This document shows, in pieces, positions 16,790 through 25,112 of a DNA stretch of 64,000 nt. The notes beneath the pieces are model-generated. The model did no database searches. It was not told where the DNA came from and saw nothing but the letters and a program-made list of their open reading frames with translations. Made by a program: the position numbers and the translations under genes. This stretch comes from Thermofilum sp. NZ13 (lineage in GTDB: Archaea > Thermoproteota > Thermoprotei > Thermofilales > Thermofilaceae): the NCBI GenBank assembly GCA_002855745.1, contig NDWX01000004.1:62001-126000 (forward strand). The letters are read 5' to 3'. Positions within the stretch are counted from its first letter, which is position 1, and each line of letters starts with the position of its first letter.

Positions 16790-17653
16790 GGCCAGCTTGT
16801 ATCCTCTCAGGAACTTATAGATCCGAGTGTAATCCTCCTCCCCTAACCCCCCGCTATTAGAGGCGAGTAAAAGCGCTTGAGCCATAGCGGCTATGTGAGG
16901 CAGCGCGAACCCTTTTTCGGCTCCAGAGCGAGCCGCGTAGTTCATGTCTTTAGCCGCGAGGCTCATCTTAAAGCTCACAGGGTACGTCTCCGATAAGAGC
17001 CTGTTCCCGTACCTCTCCACTATAGGCTTAATCCACAAGTCCCCAGCTATTTCGAAAAGCTTTTGAGGGGTGACTCCCCAAGCCTCGGCCAGAACCAGTG
17101 CCTCAGCTAACCCCATCATCGCGGAGAAATAGATGCTGTTAAGTGCGAGCTTAACGGCCAAAGCCTCCTCTACACCTCCCACATAGTGTAAACTCTTAAA
17201 CAGGGCCTCCCGGTAAGCTTTAATCTCGTCAAGCTTCTCCACATCACCCCCAGCTATGCCGACGAGCTCGCCGCGCGCCGCATCAGCAGGACCCCCCATC
17301 ACGGGAATCGCGACATAGAAAAGTCCTCTTCTCCGCGCCTCCTGGAACATTTTCCCCGAGTGCATTGGGGTAACTGTCGAGTGATTCACCACTAACGCCC
17401 CTTTAGGTGCACTGGCGAAAACCTGCTCAAGGACCGACTCGGAGGCTTCGTCATCGGATACCATTATCGCTATAATTCCGGCTTCCTCAACAGCACCTCC
17501 AATATCCGCCGCAACCCTAACTCCGTGAGACGCGAGGGGCATCGCTTTCTCCAAGGTTCTATTCCAAGCCGTTACGCTGAACCCGCTTTCAGCGAGGCGC
17601 CTAGCCATATTGTAGCCCATGAGCCCCGTTCCGAGAAAAGCCACTTTCTGCAT
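16781..17653 (-). CDS. 3-hydroxyisobutyrate dehydrogenase family NAD(P)-dependent reductase
   Basis: A beta-hydroxyacid dehydrogenase of 290 residues from ATG 17653. Rossmann motif VAFLGTGLMGYNMA, then SDDEASESVL, HSTVTP, and the substrate-binding loop VMGGPADAARG; the catalytic lysine lies in VKLALNSIYF. The substrate may be 3-hydroxyisobutyrate, succinic semialdehyde/glyoxylate or tartronate semialdehyde; it cannot be decided. The frame is open further upstream, but TTATATAA on the minus strand near 17681-17688 places the transcript start just before ATG 17653. Monocistronic. Confidence 0.85.
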   Translation of the reverse strand: MQKVAFLGTGLMGYNMARRLAESGFSVTAWNRTLEKAMPLASHGVRVAADIGGAVEEAGIIAIMVSDDEASESVLEQVFASAPKGALVVNHSTVTPMHSGKMFQEARRRGLFYVAIPVMGGPADAARGELVGIAGGDVEKLDEIKAYREALFKSLHYVGGVEEALAVKLALNSIYFSAMMGLAEALVLAEAWGVTPQKLFEIAGDLWIKPIVERYGNRLLSETYPVSFKMSLAAKDMNYAARSGAEKGFALPHIAAMAQALLLASNSGGLGEEDYTRIYKFLRGYKLASK

Positions 17654-17723
17654 AGCAAAAAGAGGATTAGGTGGGGTAATTATATAAGTTTCACTACAAC
17701 CAAGTTTAAACGAGGTGACTTGA

Positions 17724-17987
17724 ATGGAGCCGGTGAAAGCCCTAGAGATCATTGAGAAGAGCCTACAGGAGAAAGGCTACTCAACCAGACGCACTGTAGA
17801 AGAAGGGGAGTACGTGCTAGAAGTGTCTTCAAGCCACAGGAAAGCTAAGATACGTTTCCACCAAGAAGGGGGTAAGCTCGTAGAGCTTAGATTAAGGTAC
17901 GAAGACACCCCAGGTCTCACAGTGCTAAAGTGCGATAAGTACGAGCGTTTCGTTTCGTGCATAGAGGACCTTATCTCTAGATTTTAG
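17724..17987 (+). CDS. Small unknown protein
   Basis: 87 residues with an amphipathic helix (VKALEIIEKSLQEKG) followed by beta strands, giving an alpha/beta sandwich look; cysteines only near the C-terminus (LKCDKYERFVSCIED). A Shine-Dalgarno-like GAGGTGA six bases before the ATG marks it as a leadered gene, unusual among its neighbours. Not recognised. Confidence 0.55.
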   Translation: MEPVKALEIIEKSLQEKGYSTRRTVEEGEYVLEVSSSHRKAKIRFHQEGGKLVELRLRYEDTPGLTVLKCDKYERFVSCIEDLISRF

Positions 17988-17997
17988 AAGGTAAGAG

Positions 17998-18005
17998 TTT
18001 TTAAT
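17998..18005 (+). promoter_or_regulatory. TATA box for the frameshifted exported protein
   Basis: TTTTTAAT centred about 30 bases before ATG 18032. This fits a leaderless start at that ATG and not at the GTG at 18087, which is evidence that the signal-peptide-like ORF belongs to the gene. Confidence 0.5.
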
Positions 18006-18031
18006 CAAAAATTGCGGATAACTTAACTAGG

Positions 18032-18767
18032 ATGAAGCTAAAACACATCCTCCTATTTCTCTTTTTTTATACTTGTACTTTATGAGGTGATCGAGTTATA
18101 CGTAATATTCTCCGTACAGCCAGCATACATCGAAATTTCTAGAGTTAACAAGACGGGTCCCGGTAACTACTCAATTGAAGTGACCTTATACTTCCCTAAT
18201 GACTACCTCCTCCCCGTTAGGCTGGGCGAGCTCGCTTTAACAGCCCTCTGCCCTAATGGAAGCAGTTTTCGCGCATCCCTATCCAACGTGACGCTCATGC
18301 CCAGGATCGTTAACATAATACGTTTTAGAGCTCATACAGACATGCTCCCTAGCGGGGGAGGTTGCAAGGTCGTCTGTAGCTGGGCTCCGGATCCGCTCCC
18401 AGTCTATCTGCTTGGAATCCACGTGCTGAACTTCACGCGGGAGGACGAGATTCAAACGGGGTTAGAGAAAATGCCCTTTGTGTGGGCAGGGTGGAGAAGC
18501 TTCGCTGTAAAGTCGGGGAACTGCACGTACTTCGAAGTGTACACTTACCCTCCATCGGCGTACGAGGCGAGAGTGGTTGCAGACTATCTCTCAATGCCAG
18601 GGATACCCGTCTACTCCGTAACAGGTTTCGGCCACGGCATCCACGAGTTCTGCCCGCGAGAACCCTCATCATTCAGGTTAAAAGGTTACTACATTGTTGT
18701 GCTTTCTGAGGGAAAATCGTGGCAGCAGGCTGATAGCTACCCGCCGAGGCTCAGCGTATCCCCCTAA
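18032..18767 (+). pseudogene. Exported protein with apparent frameshift at a T7 run
   Basis: Two ORFs in different frames make one sensible protein. ATG 18032 opens MKLKHILLFLFFYTCTL and stops at 18083-18085. The long ORF (GTG 18087, 226 residues) lacks any signal. Removing one T from the T7 run at 18062-18068 joins them into MKLKHILLFLFFILVLYEV followed by the long ORF, a clean signal peptide or membrane anchor. The mature part has N-glycosylation-like sites (NYS, NGS, NVT, NFT, NCT) and a few cysteines, consistent with an extracellular protein. Unknown family. The cause may be a sequencing error, a real mutation or slippage on the T-run. Confidence 0.6.
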
Positions 18768-18782
18768 CGTTTCCCGGTTAAG

Positions 18783-18789
18783 TTTTAAA
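18783..18789 (+). promoter_or_regulatory. TATA box for the SPASM radical SAM gene
   Basis: TTTTAAA centred 26 bases before GTG 18812. It favours GTG 18812 over the in-frame TTG 18803 as the start. Confidence 0.5.
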
Positions 18790-18811
18790 CTAGCAGAGAA
18801 GTTTGGCTCTT

Positions 18812-19879
18812 GTGCTCTACATTGTGTTCACGACGGGAAGATGCAATCTTAAGTGTGACTACTGCGGTGGAAGTTTTCCGCCTAGTAAGGTGCCTTGGAG
18901 CATCTCCTATAATCCTGAAAGTCTCAAAAGGTTAGTTGAGAGAGATCCCGATGCAACCGTGGCATTTTACGGCGGGGAACCCCTCCTCAACTCCCGCTTC
19001 ATTAGGTGGGTTATGGACAATGTTCGCGCGAAGCACTTCGTCATACAAACTAACGGCACACTCTACAAACTTCTCCCAGATGATTACTGGTTGAGGTTCG
19101 ACACCGTTCTTCTATCGATCGATGGTAGGCCCAGCACCACGGACAGGCATCGAGGGCAAGGTGTTTACCAGAGGGTCATCGAAGCCGCTAAGCACCTCCG
19201 AGAAATCGGCTTTCAAGGCGACCTTGTTGCGCGCATGACGGTTACGGAGGACACAGACATATACGAGGACGTCAAGCACTTGCTTGAGCTTAACCTTTTC
19301 AGTCACGTTCACTGGCAGCTCGACGTTGTTTGGAGCGACCGGTGGAAGAGCTTCGAGAGGTGGAGGGATGAGAGCTACCTCCCAGGATTGAGGAAGCTCA
19401 TGAGGGCATGGATTCTGGAGATAAGAAAGGGCAGGGTTTTAGGGATAGCGCCCTTCAAGGCAATAGCCTCACAGGCTATCTTTGGGAACGTGTACCCAGC
19501 CCCGCCATGCGGGTCCGGCGTGAACTCGGTCTCGGTTCTAACAAATGGGAGAATAACCGCCTGCCCGATAGCTGTCGAGGAGCGGTGGGCGGAGCTGGGG
19601 AGGCTGGAGAGGGGTTTCACGCTGAAGAATGCTTGGATACAGGAGCCTTGCAGACAGTGCCCCTACTTCAGGTTTTGCGGTGGGCGATGCCTTTACGCGT
19701 ACATCGAGAGATACTGGGGGGACAAAGGTTTCCAGGCTGTGTGCAGGGCTACAAAGGAGCTCGTAAACCTCGTGCTCGCATCGATACCCCTGCTGCTCTC
19801 AGCGCTTGACAAGGGCCTCATAAAAAGCGGCGACCTCCTGTACCCCCCTTTTAACAACACCGTAGAAGTCATACCCTGA
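18812..19879 (+). CDS. Radical SAM/SPASM enzyme, AF0577-like
   Basis: Radical SAM core with CNLKCDYC (CxxxCxxC) near residue 12, FYGGEPLL for SAM binding, and a C-terminal SPASM-like cysteine set (APPCGSG, ITACPIA, CRQCPYFRFCGGRC). The opening LYIVFTTGRCNLKC and the length of about 355 residues fit the archaeal AF0577 family, predicted to modify peptides. Substrate unknown. Upstream lies the exported protein, downstream a LysE exporter and a B12 radical SAM gene. A perfect hairpin spans its stop codon. Confidence 0.85.
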   Translation: MLYIVFTTGRCNLKCDYCGGSFPPSKVPWSISYNPESLKRLVERDPDATVAFYGGEPLLNSRFIRWVMDNVRAKHFVIQTNGTLYKLLPDDYWLRFDTVLLSIDGRPSTTDRHRGQGVYQRVIEAAKHLREIGFQGDLVARMTVTEDTDIYEDVKHLLELNLFSHVHWQLDVVWSDRWKSFERWRDESYLPGLRKLMRAWILEIRKGRVLGIAPFKAIASQAIFGNVYPAPPCGSGVNSVSVLTNGRITACPIAVEERWAELGRLERGFTLKNAWIQEPCRQCPYFRFCGGRCLYAYIERYWGDKGFQAVCRATKELVNLVLASIPLLLSALDKGLIKSGDLLYPPFNNTVEVIP

Positions 19880-19899
19880 AAAGTATCCACTTTTCAGGG
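19874..19899. repeat. Perfect 11-bp hairpin spanning the radical SAM stop codon
   Basis: CCCTGAAAAGT and ACTTTTCAGGG separated by ATCC. The TGA stop at 19877-19879 lies in the left arm, and a TATA-like ACTTAAAAAA for the LysE gene begins about five bases after the right arm. It may act as a regulator site, a processing hairpin or a minus-strand terminator. Confidence 0.6.
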
Positions 19900-19936
19900 C
19901 GCAAACTTAAAAAACCGTCTCTGCAGGTCAAGGGTA

Positions 19937-20566
19937 ATGCTCACCCTCTCCGCAGCCATCGAGGTGATTTCCCTCACGGCGAGCGGTGCCCTGTCGCCGG
20001 GCCCCTTAACCTTCGCGGCTTTACTGGGAGGGAGACAGGGCGGTTGGAAATACGGCTTTCTCGCGGCACTGGGACACATGCTTTTCGAGCTCCCCTTATA
20101 CCTCCTGCTGAGCCTAGGGGCTTACCAGCTGCTCCAGGCAAAAGAGGTAAAGAAGGTCGTTTCAGGTGTTGGAGGCCTCGTGATCCTCTACTTCGTGTAC
20201 CTGGGGTTGCGCGACTTATCCAAAGGCAACTCGGATAGTAAGGTGAGCGAAGTAAAATTCTCGGATGCGGGACCCATAGCCGTTGGCTTCACATTCACGG
20301 CGCTTAACCCCTACTTCTTAGCTTGGTGGGCCACTATTGGGGTGAAAATGATATCCGACGTTATGGACTCCTCGTTCGGCCTGATGAGCGCGATTTCCTA
20401 CTACCCGGTTCACGTGTGGATGGACTTCGCGTGGCTGTCCTTCGTCGCCTTCGCGGCGCAAAAAGGGCTTTCTGCCGTGCGCACCCTCTCCAGGGCTATA
20501 CAACTGCTGTTGCTGCTGCTAATGGTGCTCTATGCCTTTGTTTTTCTATCAGGGGCTCTTACATAA
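19937..20566 (+). CDS. LysE/RhtB-family exporter
   Basis: 209 residues with about six membrane segments. The N-terminal SPGPLTFAALLGGRQGG matches the family signature (SPGP followed by a glycine-rich turn), and TALNPYFLAWWATIG matches the second conserved region. The family exports amino acids or small derivatives. ATG start about 30 bases after a TATA-like element. Its place between two radical SAM genes suggests export of a modified small molecule (inference only). Confidence 0.8.
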   Translation: MLTLSAAIEVISLTASGALSPGPLTFAALLGGRQGGWKYGFLAALGHMLFELPLYLLLSLGAYQLLQAKEVKKVVSGVGGLVILYFVYLGLRDLSKGNSDSKVSEVKFSDAGPIAVGFTFTALNPYFLAWWATIGVKMISDVMDSSFGLMSAISYYPVHVWMDFAWLSFVAFAAQKGLSAVRTLSRAIQLLLLLLMVLYAFVFLSGALT

Positions 20567-20603
20567 ATTAATTATATATAGTTTTTCCAGGTAGATTACG
20601 CGC

Positions 20604-22265
20604 TTGAGTATGCCTCGCGTCGAAGATGTAGCCCTAATTCACGCCCCGAGCGTGTACGACTTCAGGCAACTGAAATACGTTCACTATGGACCCATAAGCG
20701 ACGTTATACCCTCGAAACCAGTGTTCGACATGTACCCCGCCGGCTTCTTCTACCTGGCCTCGTACCTTGAGAAGAGGGGGGTTAAAACGGGGATCTACAA
20801 CGTCGCGGCTAGAATGGTGAACGAGCCTTCACTCGACGTGCCTCGCCTCCTTAAAGGGATAAAAGCCAAGGTTTATGGACTGGACCTGCACTGGCTCGTC
20901 CACGCCCACGGTGCGATCGAGCTTGCGAGAATGCTGAAGGAGATCCACGGCGCCCCAATCGTGGTGGGCGGCCTTTCCGCAACCTACTACTGGCGGGAAA
21001 TACTCGGAAAGTACAGCTTTATAGACTTCGTTGTCCTCGGGGACACGACGGAGCCGGTATTCTACGAGCTTGTGGAGGCTCTCGAGAAAGGCGACGCGGC
21101 AAGGCTCCGGGAAATACCTAACCTAGCGTTCCGCGAGAACGGCAGGATACGTTACACGGGTATTAGGTACGTGCCTTTAGAGCTCGACGACCTTAAGCCC
21201 GACTACAGCGTAGTTCTAAGGGTGATGGTGCGTAGCGGCCTGAGGAACTCTCTCCCGTGGAGCTCGTTCCTTAAGCATCCTGTTACAGCCGTGATCACGT
21301 ACAAAGGATGCCCGTTTAACTGTCTGGGGTGCGGCGGAAGTAACTTCGCGTACAGGGTGCTGTTCCACCGGAAAGGGCTCGGCGTGAAGACTCCAAAAAC
21401 GCTGGCCGACGAGTTCCGTGAAATAACCGAGAGGCTGAAAGCCCCCATCTTCTTCGTCAACGACCTTCAGCCCCTAGGCAGGAAGTACATAGAGGAGCTC
21501 ACGTTGCTCCTAAGCCAGGAGAAGAGCGACGTTGAGATATTCTTCGAGTTCTTCACGCCCCCAACCCGCGATGTGCTAGAGCTTTACCGCCGGGCCGGTG
21601 ACAGGGTGTACCTCCAGATCTCTCCTGAGTCGCACGACGAGAGGGTCAGAAGAAACTACGGGAGGCCTTACGGGAACGATGCTGTCAAGAAGCTCGTGAA
21701 GAACGTTAGAGAGCTGGGGTTCGAGCGCCTTGACACCTACTTCTTGGTGGGTCTCCCCTTGCAGACACCTGAGAACGTGAAAGGCCTGGGGGACTTCTAC
21801 CTGGAACTACATGAGATCGGGAAGGAAACGCTCGACGCTTTCGTTGCGCCGCTCGCACCCTTTGTGGACCCCGGTAGCCCGGCATTTCACTCGCCTCAGA
21901 AGTACGGGTACAGGATCCTAGCGCACACCCTTGAGCAGCACCGCCAACTGCTCTTGGCAGAAAAGTGGTACGGGATGCTGAACTACGAGACGGAGTGGAT
22001 GACGAGGAGAGACGTAGCGGAAGCTACGTACAATGCCGTTGAAGCTCTCACGAGGGCTAAGTTCACCGCGGGAATCATAGACGAGGAGTACTATAACAGC
22101 GTGGTGGAGTCGATTAGCAGCGCTAGAAAAGGAACGCCTAAATACGGACTGGACTCTAAGGAGACATTAAAGGAGGAGGAGCTTTACCCGGCAAAGCGCC
22201 TGGCGATCAGCTATCTTACAGCAAGGTCCATAGCCGAGATTCTGAAGTGCAAGATCGGTCTCTAG
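20604..22265 (+). CDS. B12-binding radical SAM protein, Ta0216-like
   Basis: 553 residues. Residues about 25-180 form a cobalamin-binding-like Rossmann domain (FYLASYLEKRGVKTGIYNV, IVVGGLSATYY). The radical SAM cluster motif is CPFNCLGC (residues about 235-242, CxxxCxxC). The length and order match the archaeal Ta0216 family. Related enzymes methylate unactivated carbons or rearrange skeletons; the substrate is unknown. TATATATA at 20574-20581 is 26 bases before TTG 20604; ATG 20610 is the alternative start. Ends two bases before the convergent regulator gene. Confidence 0.85.
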   Translation: MSMPRVEDVALIHAPSVYDFRQLKYVHYGPISDVIPSKPVFDMYPAGFFYLASYLEKRGVKTGIYNVAARMVNEPSLDVPRLLKGIKAKVYGLDLHWLVHAHGAIELARMLKEIHGAPIVVGGLSATYYWREILGKYSFIDFVVLGDTTEPVFYELVEALEKGDAARLREIPNLAFRENGRIRYTGIRYVPLELDDLKPDYSVVLRVMVRSGLRNSLPWSSFLKHPVTAVITYKGCPFNCLGCGGSNFAYRVLFHRKGLGVKTPKTLADEFREITERLKAPIFFVNDLQPLGRKYIEELTLLLSQEKSDVEIFFEFFTPPTRDVLELYRRAGDRVYLQISPESHDERVRRNYGRPYGNDAVKKLVKNVRELGFERLDTYFLVGLPLQTPENVKGLGDFYLELHEIGKETLDAFVAPLAPFVDPGSPAFHSPQKYGYRILAHTLEQHRQLLLAEKWYGMLNYETEWMTRRDVAEATYNAVEALTRAKFTAGIIDEEYYNSVVESISSARKGTPKYGLDSKETLKEEELYPAKRLAISYLTARSIAEILKCKIGL

Positions 22266-22267
22266 CC

Positions 22268-23335
22268 TCACGTCTTCTCCTCGTGAATCTCAAAGTACTC
22301 TCCGGCTACTTCCTCGACGATTGCGTCCAAACCCCCGATCCTCAAAACCCCACTCCCCGTATCCACTTTAAAGTGAGCGTAGCCGGCCGGAAGATCTAAA
22401 ACAGCGTCTACTATCCTACCCTCCACTTCCACTCTCGCACCCGTATCCACTTCATACCCTCTGGCTTTCAGCCTGAGCTTCTTATCCTCCAAGAGCATAC
22501 GCCTCGTCTCGTACAAGGCCATCCTGTGGAAGGTGAACTTCAGGGGGAAATCCCACTTCTCATCGACGACAACCCTCGCGCTGACCCACCTGTTCACAAA
22601 GTCGTGTGAAAGGTAGTCGACGAGCGTTCTCTCTTCAATGAGGAACCCATGCCTCATGGGTAGAGTGGGCCTAGCCTTTAGCACGCCGCCCAAGCCCGAG
22701 TCGACAACAACGACAATATCTCCGGAAATCGCTACCCTAAGCTTCCTAAGGAAGGGCATGTCCTCCACTATAAACTTGGCTCCCCTCTCACCCAGGGCGT
22801 ACGAGAGAACATAAACGCTCACCCCTCTCTTAATCGCGTCTTCTATCTTGTCGCTCAAGAGGTGTATGAACTTAATGTCCCCCATTACCAGCGCGTCGAT
22901 CTTCGCCTCGTCCAGCATCTCAGCCATCCTGTTCTTTGCAACCTCAGGCTCTCGGATAATCCAGACACCGAACCTTTCCTCGGGTGTAGGCCTCGAAATG
23001 CTCTTCATATACTCGAGAGCTCTCTTCGCCAACCCGTCAAACTCCTTCATGAACATGCTCAGCAGGATCTCAGGCTTCACCGCACGGTACTTCTTGGGCC
23101 TCCCCCCAAGCTCCTCTATATAACCCTTAGAGGAAAGCCTCGTAAGCGCCACGTGAATCTGAGGCCTATGCCTGACAAGGTAGTCCGAGATTTCCGGAGC
23201 GCTGAGCGGCCCTTTCTCGAGAAGTATAAGGTACAGCTCGGCCTCTAGCCCGGTGAGCCCGAGCATTTTCAATAGTTGAATAGCGCTGTCTCTGGGAGAA
23301 CCCGGGGTGGGTCCCTCAACAGCTCCCTCGGTCAT
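22268..23335 (-). CDS. TrmB-family transcriptional regulator
   Basis: 355 residues. The N-terminal winged helix (LLKMLGLTGLEAELYLILLEKG, then PEISDYLVRHRPQIHVALTRL) is the TrmB type, followed by a regulator domain with phospholipase-D-like fold (IREPEVAKNRMAEMLDEAK, VMGDIKF) and a C-terminal beta-rich sensor part. TrmB proteins sense sugars or related ligands and control transport and catabolism. Ligand unknown. No transporter sits directly beside it on the same strand. Confidence 0.82.
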   Translation of the reverse strand: MTEGAVEGPTPGSPRDSAIQLLKMLGLTGLEAELYLILLEKGPLSAPEISDYLVRHRPQIHVALTRLSSKGYIEELGGRPKKYRAVKPEILLSMFMKEFDGLAKRALEYMKSISRPTPEERFGVWIIREPEVAKNRMAEMLDEAKIDALVMGDIKFIHLLSDKIEDAIKRGVSVYVLSYALGERGAKFIVEDMPFLRKLRVAISGDIVVVVDSGLGGVLKARPTLPMRHGFLIEERTLVDYLSHDFVNRWVSARVVVDEKWDFPLKFTFHRMALYETRRMLLEDKKLRLKARGYEVDTGARVEVEGRIVDAVLDLPAGYAHFKVDTGSGVLRIGGLDAIVEEVAGEYFEIHEEKT

Positions 23336-23388
23336 CCTTATCTCGCCGAAAAGAATCCCCAGTACAGATATTAATACTTATTCATAAG

Positions 23389-24345
23389 TTATTTATCAAA
23401 GCTATCGAAACCATATTTTCTCGCTAGAACATCGTAGAGCTCGGCTATTGCTATCACCGTGTTGGCGACCTCGACTGCCCGACTACCGAAGATGTAGACG
23501 TTAGGTTCCACGTGGTCTGCACCCACGTCTATTAGGACGTTGCAGTCGGGACACTCATCTAAAAGCACGGGAGCTGCGGCAGCAACAGGGTTTGCTGACG
23601 GGTACTCCTGACTGCTGAACTCCTTGAACTTCAAATCCATGGTTACGAGAGCCTCCTCGATTAGCTTATCATGCTTGATGTTGATAACTGCCCTGTATTT
23701 GCCTCCAATCGATAGTAGGATTCCTCCCAGATGCTTACTTGCCCCGAACTCGGGCTTCCTGTACAGTATCCCTCCCTTTTTATCGGGTGAGATTCTTCCG
23801 GGAACAGCTGCTATATCGTGGAGGCTTTTAGCACCGGGGACCGCTACCGCTAAGTTCGTGAGAACTTCAGGGATGAGTTTCGGGAAGTGTCTCGATGATG
23901 AAAGCACGAGAAGCGCTCTCTCCATGTCTGCCATCACAAGCCCACGACTCACGTCGAGATCCGGGTAAACAACCTTGGTACATATGTAGCACTCGCTTTT
24001 CCTCCAACCGTACCTCTCATGCGCCCTGCAAGCATCTCCACTGGCAAGGACTAACCACCAGTATCTGTTCGCCAGAGTTCCAGCCTCGTTGATATCTCCT
24101 TTGGCTATAAGTTCGGCCACCTTACTCGCTACTGCCTCAATCTCCTTAACTTGAACGCTAATATCCTCCAAGTCCTTCGTTAGAGTGCTCTTCGAGCTTC
24201 TGAGGATTTTGCTGACGGCAGCCTGTGTGACTCCGAGAGAGCGAGCTATATCTGTCTGAGAGAACCCCCTTTTACGGAGCTCATGGGCAAGAACCCTCCT
24301 GAAAGCTGGGATAAACAAGTTGAAGGCAACTCCTTCTGGGAACAT
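23389..24345 (-). CDS. thiR: ThiR: HTH regulator with C-terminal ThiN domain
   Basis: 318 residues. HTH at about residues 28-50 (FSQTDIARSLGVTQAAVSKIL), a cysteine-bearing middle (CRAHERYGW...CYIC), and a ThiN (thiamine-phosphate synthase-like) domain with the typical PGRISPDKKGGILYRKPEFGASKHL region and DECPDCNVLIDVGADHVEPN. ThiR senses thiamine phosphate and represses thiamine genes. It is divergent to the YkoEDC operon, with two inverted repeats between them that are candidate operators. Confidence 0.88.
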   Translation of the reverse strand: MFPEGVAFNLFIPAFRRVLAHELRKRGFSQTDIARSLGVTQAAVSKILRSSKSTLTKDLEDISVQVKEIEAVASKVAELIAKGDINEAGTLANRYWWLVLASGDACRAHERYGWRKSECYICTKVVYPDLDVSRGLVMADMERALLVLSSSRHFPKLIPEVLTNLAVAVPGAKSLHDIAAVPGRISPDKKGGILYRKPEFGASKHLGGILLSIGGKYRAVINIKHDKLIEEALVTMDLKFKEFSSQEYPSANPVAAAAPVLLDECPDCNVLIDVGADHVEPNVYIFGSRAVEVANTVIAIAELYDVLARKYGFDSFDK

Positions 24346-24442
24346 CCTACCTATATGTCACTCGCAAAAAACGCAGTTATAAATCTTCTTGTTAGAGAAC
24401 AATTGATGAAAGTATAACTGGTTAATGCACGGCGTTTTCCTC

Positions 24443-24486
24443 ATAACTAAGTTATTAATAATACGGGAAAATTCCACGAATTTTCC
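24443..24486. promoter_or_regulatory. Two inverted repeats, candidate ThiR operators
   Basis: ATAACTAAGTTAT (24443-24455) is a 5-bp-arm palindrome. GGAAAATTC-CAC-GAATTTTCC (24466-24486) is a perfect 9-bp inverted repeat, eight bases before the TATA box of ykoE. Position between thiR and its expected target makes operator function likely (inference). Confidence 0.5.
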
Positions 24487-24493
24487 AGAAAAA

Positions 24494-24501
24494 TTTATAA
24501 A
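24494..24501 (+). promoter_or_regulatory. TATA box of the ykoEDC operon
   Basis: TTTATAAA centred at 24497-24498 predicts a transcript start near 24523, just before ATG 24531. Confidence 0.6.
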
Positions 24502-24530
24502 CGAGTTATTGAAAAATAGTGTTGAGAATA

Positions 24531-25112
24531 ATGGGGAAGAAGGTTAACGTAATAGAGCTGGTTCTCACCGCATCCCTCTCTGCGGTCATCGGAGCTATTT
24601 TCCTAGTCTGGTCAAACATCGTTTGGGACCTTACAAAGCTTCTGCTGGGCTTGCTATTCGTGCCAATAATCTACGGCATGTGGTTTATAGGCGCAACAGT
24701 GCCGGCCTACATTATAAGGAAGCCGGGGGTAGCCTTGCTTGGAGAGTTCCTAGCCTCGGTACTAGAGCTTGCGTACGGCTCCCAGTTCGCGTCGACCGCG
24801 CCCCTCTACGGCTTCATGCAGGGCTTAATGTCAGAGCTGGTATTTATGCTCACGAAGTATAAGAGGTGGGGCTGGCTTACAATGGCTCTGGCCGGAGCGG
24901 CACCCGCACTATGGGCAGCGCCAGCTGACACTATTCTCTCCGGGATAACCGAACCATTAACCCCGGAGCAGTGTGTCGTCTTCTGGTCCCTCTACTTCGT
25001 GAGCGGAGCACTGATAGCTGGCGTGCTTGTAAAAGCAGTAGTAGATGCCGTGGTAAAAAATACCCCGATACTTGACGCATTTGAGGTCGCGAAGTCGGTG
25101 AAAAATGTTTGA
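24531..25112 (+). CDS. ykoE: YkoE-like ECF substrate-binding (S) component, thiamine/HMP
   Basis: 193 residues, about five to six membrane segments; begins MGKKVNVIELVLTASLSAVIG, with GAIFLVWSNIVWDL and APLYGFMQGL typical of YkoE. Binds thiamine or its pyrimidine precursor hydroxymethylpyrimidine in the membrane. GTG 24519 and TTG 24522 are in frame upstream but are at or before the predicted transcript start, so ATG 24531 is chosen. Overlaps the ATPase gene by four bases. Confidence 0.85.
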   Translation: MGKKVNVIELVLTASLSAVIGAIFLVWSNIVWDLTKLLLGLLFVPIIYGMWFIGATVPAYIIRKPGVALLGEFLASVLELAYGSQFASTAPLYGFMQGLMSELVFMLTKYKRWGWLTMALAGAAPALWAAPADTILSGITEPLTPEQCVVFWSLYFVSGALIAGVLVKAVVDAVVKNTPILDAFEVAKSVKNV

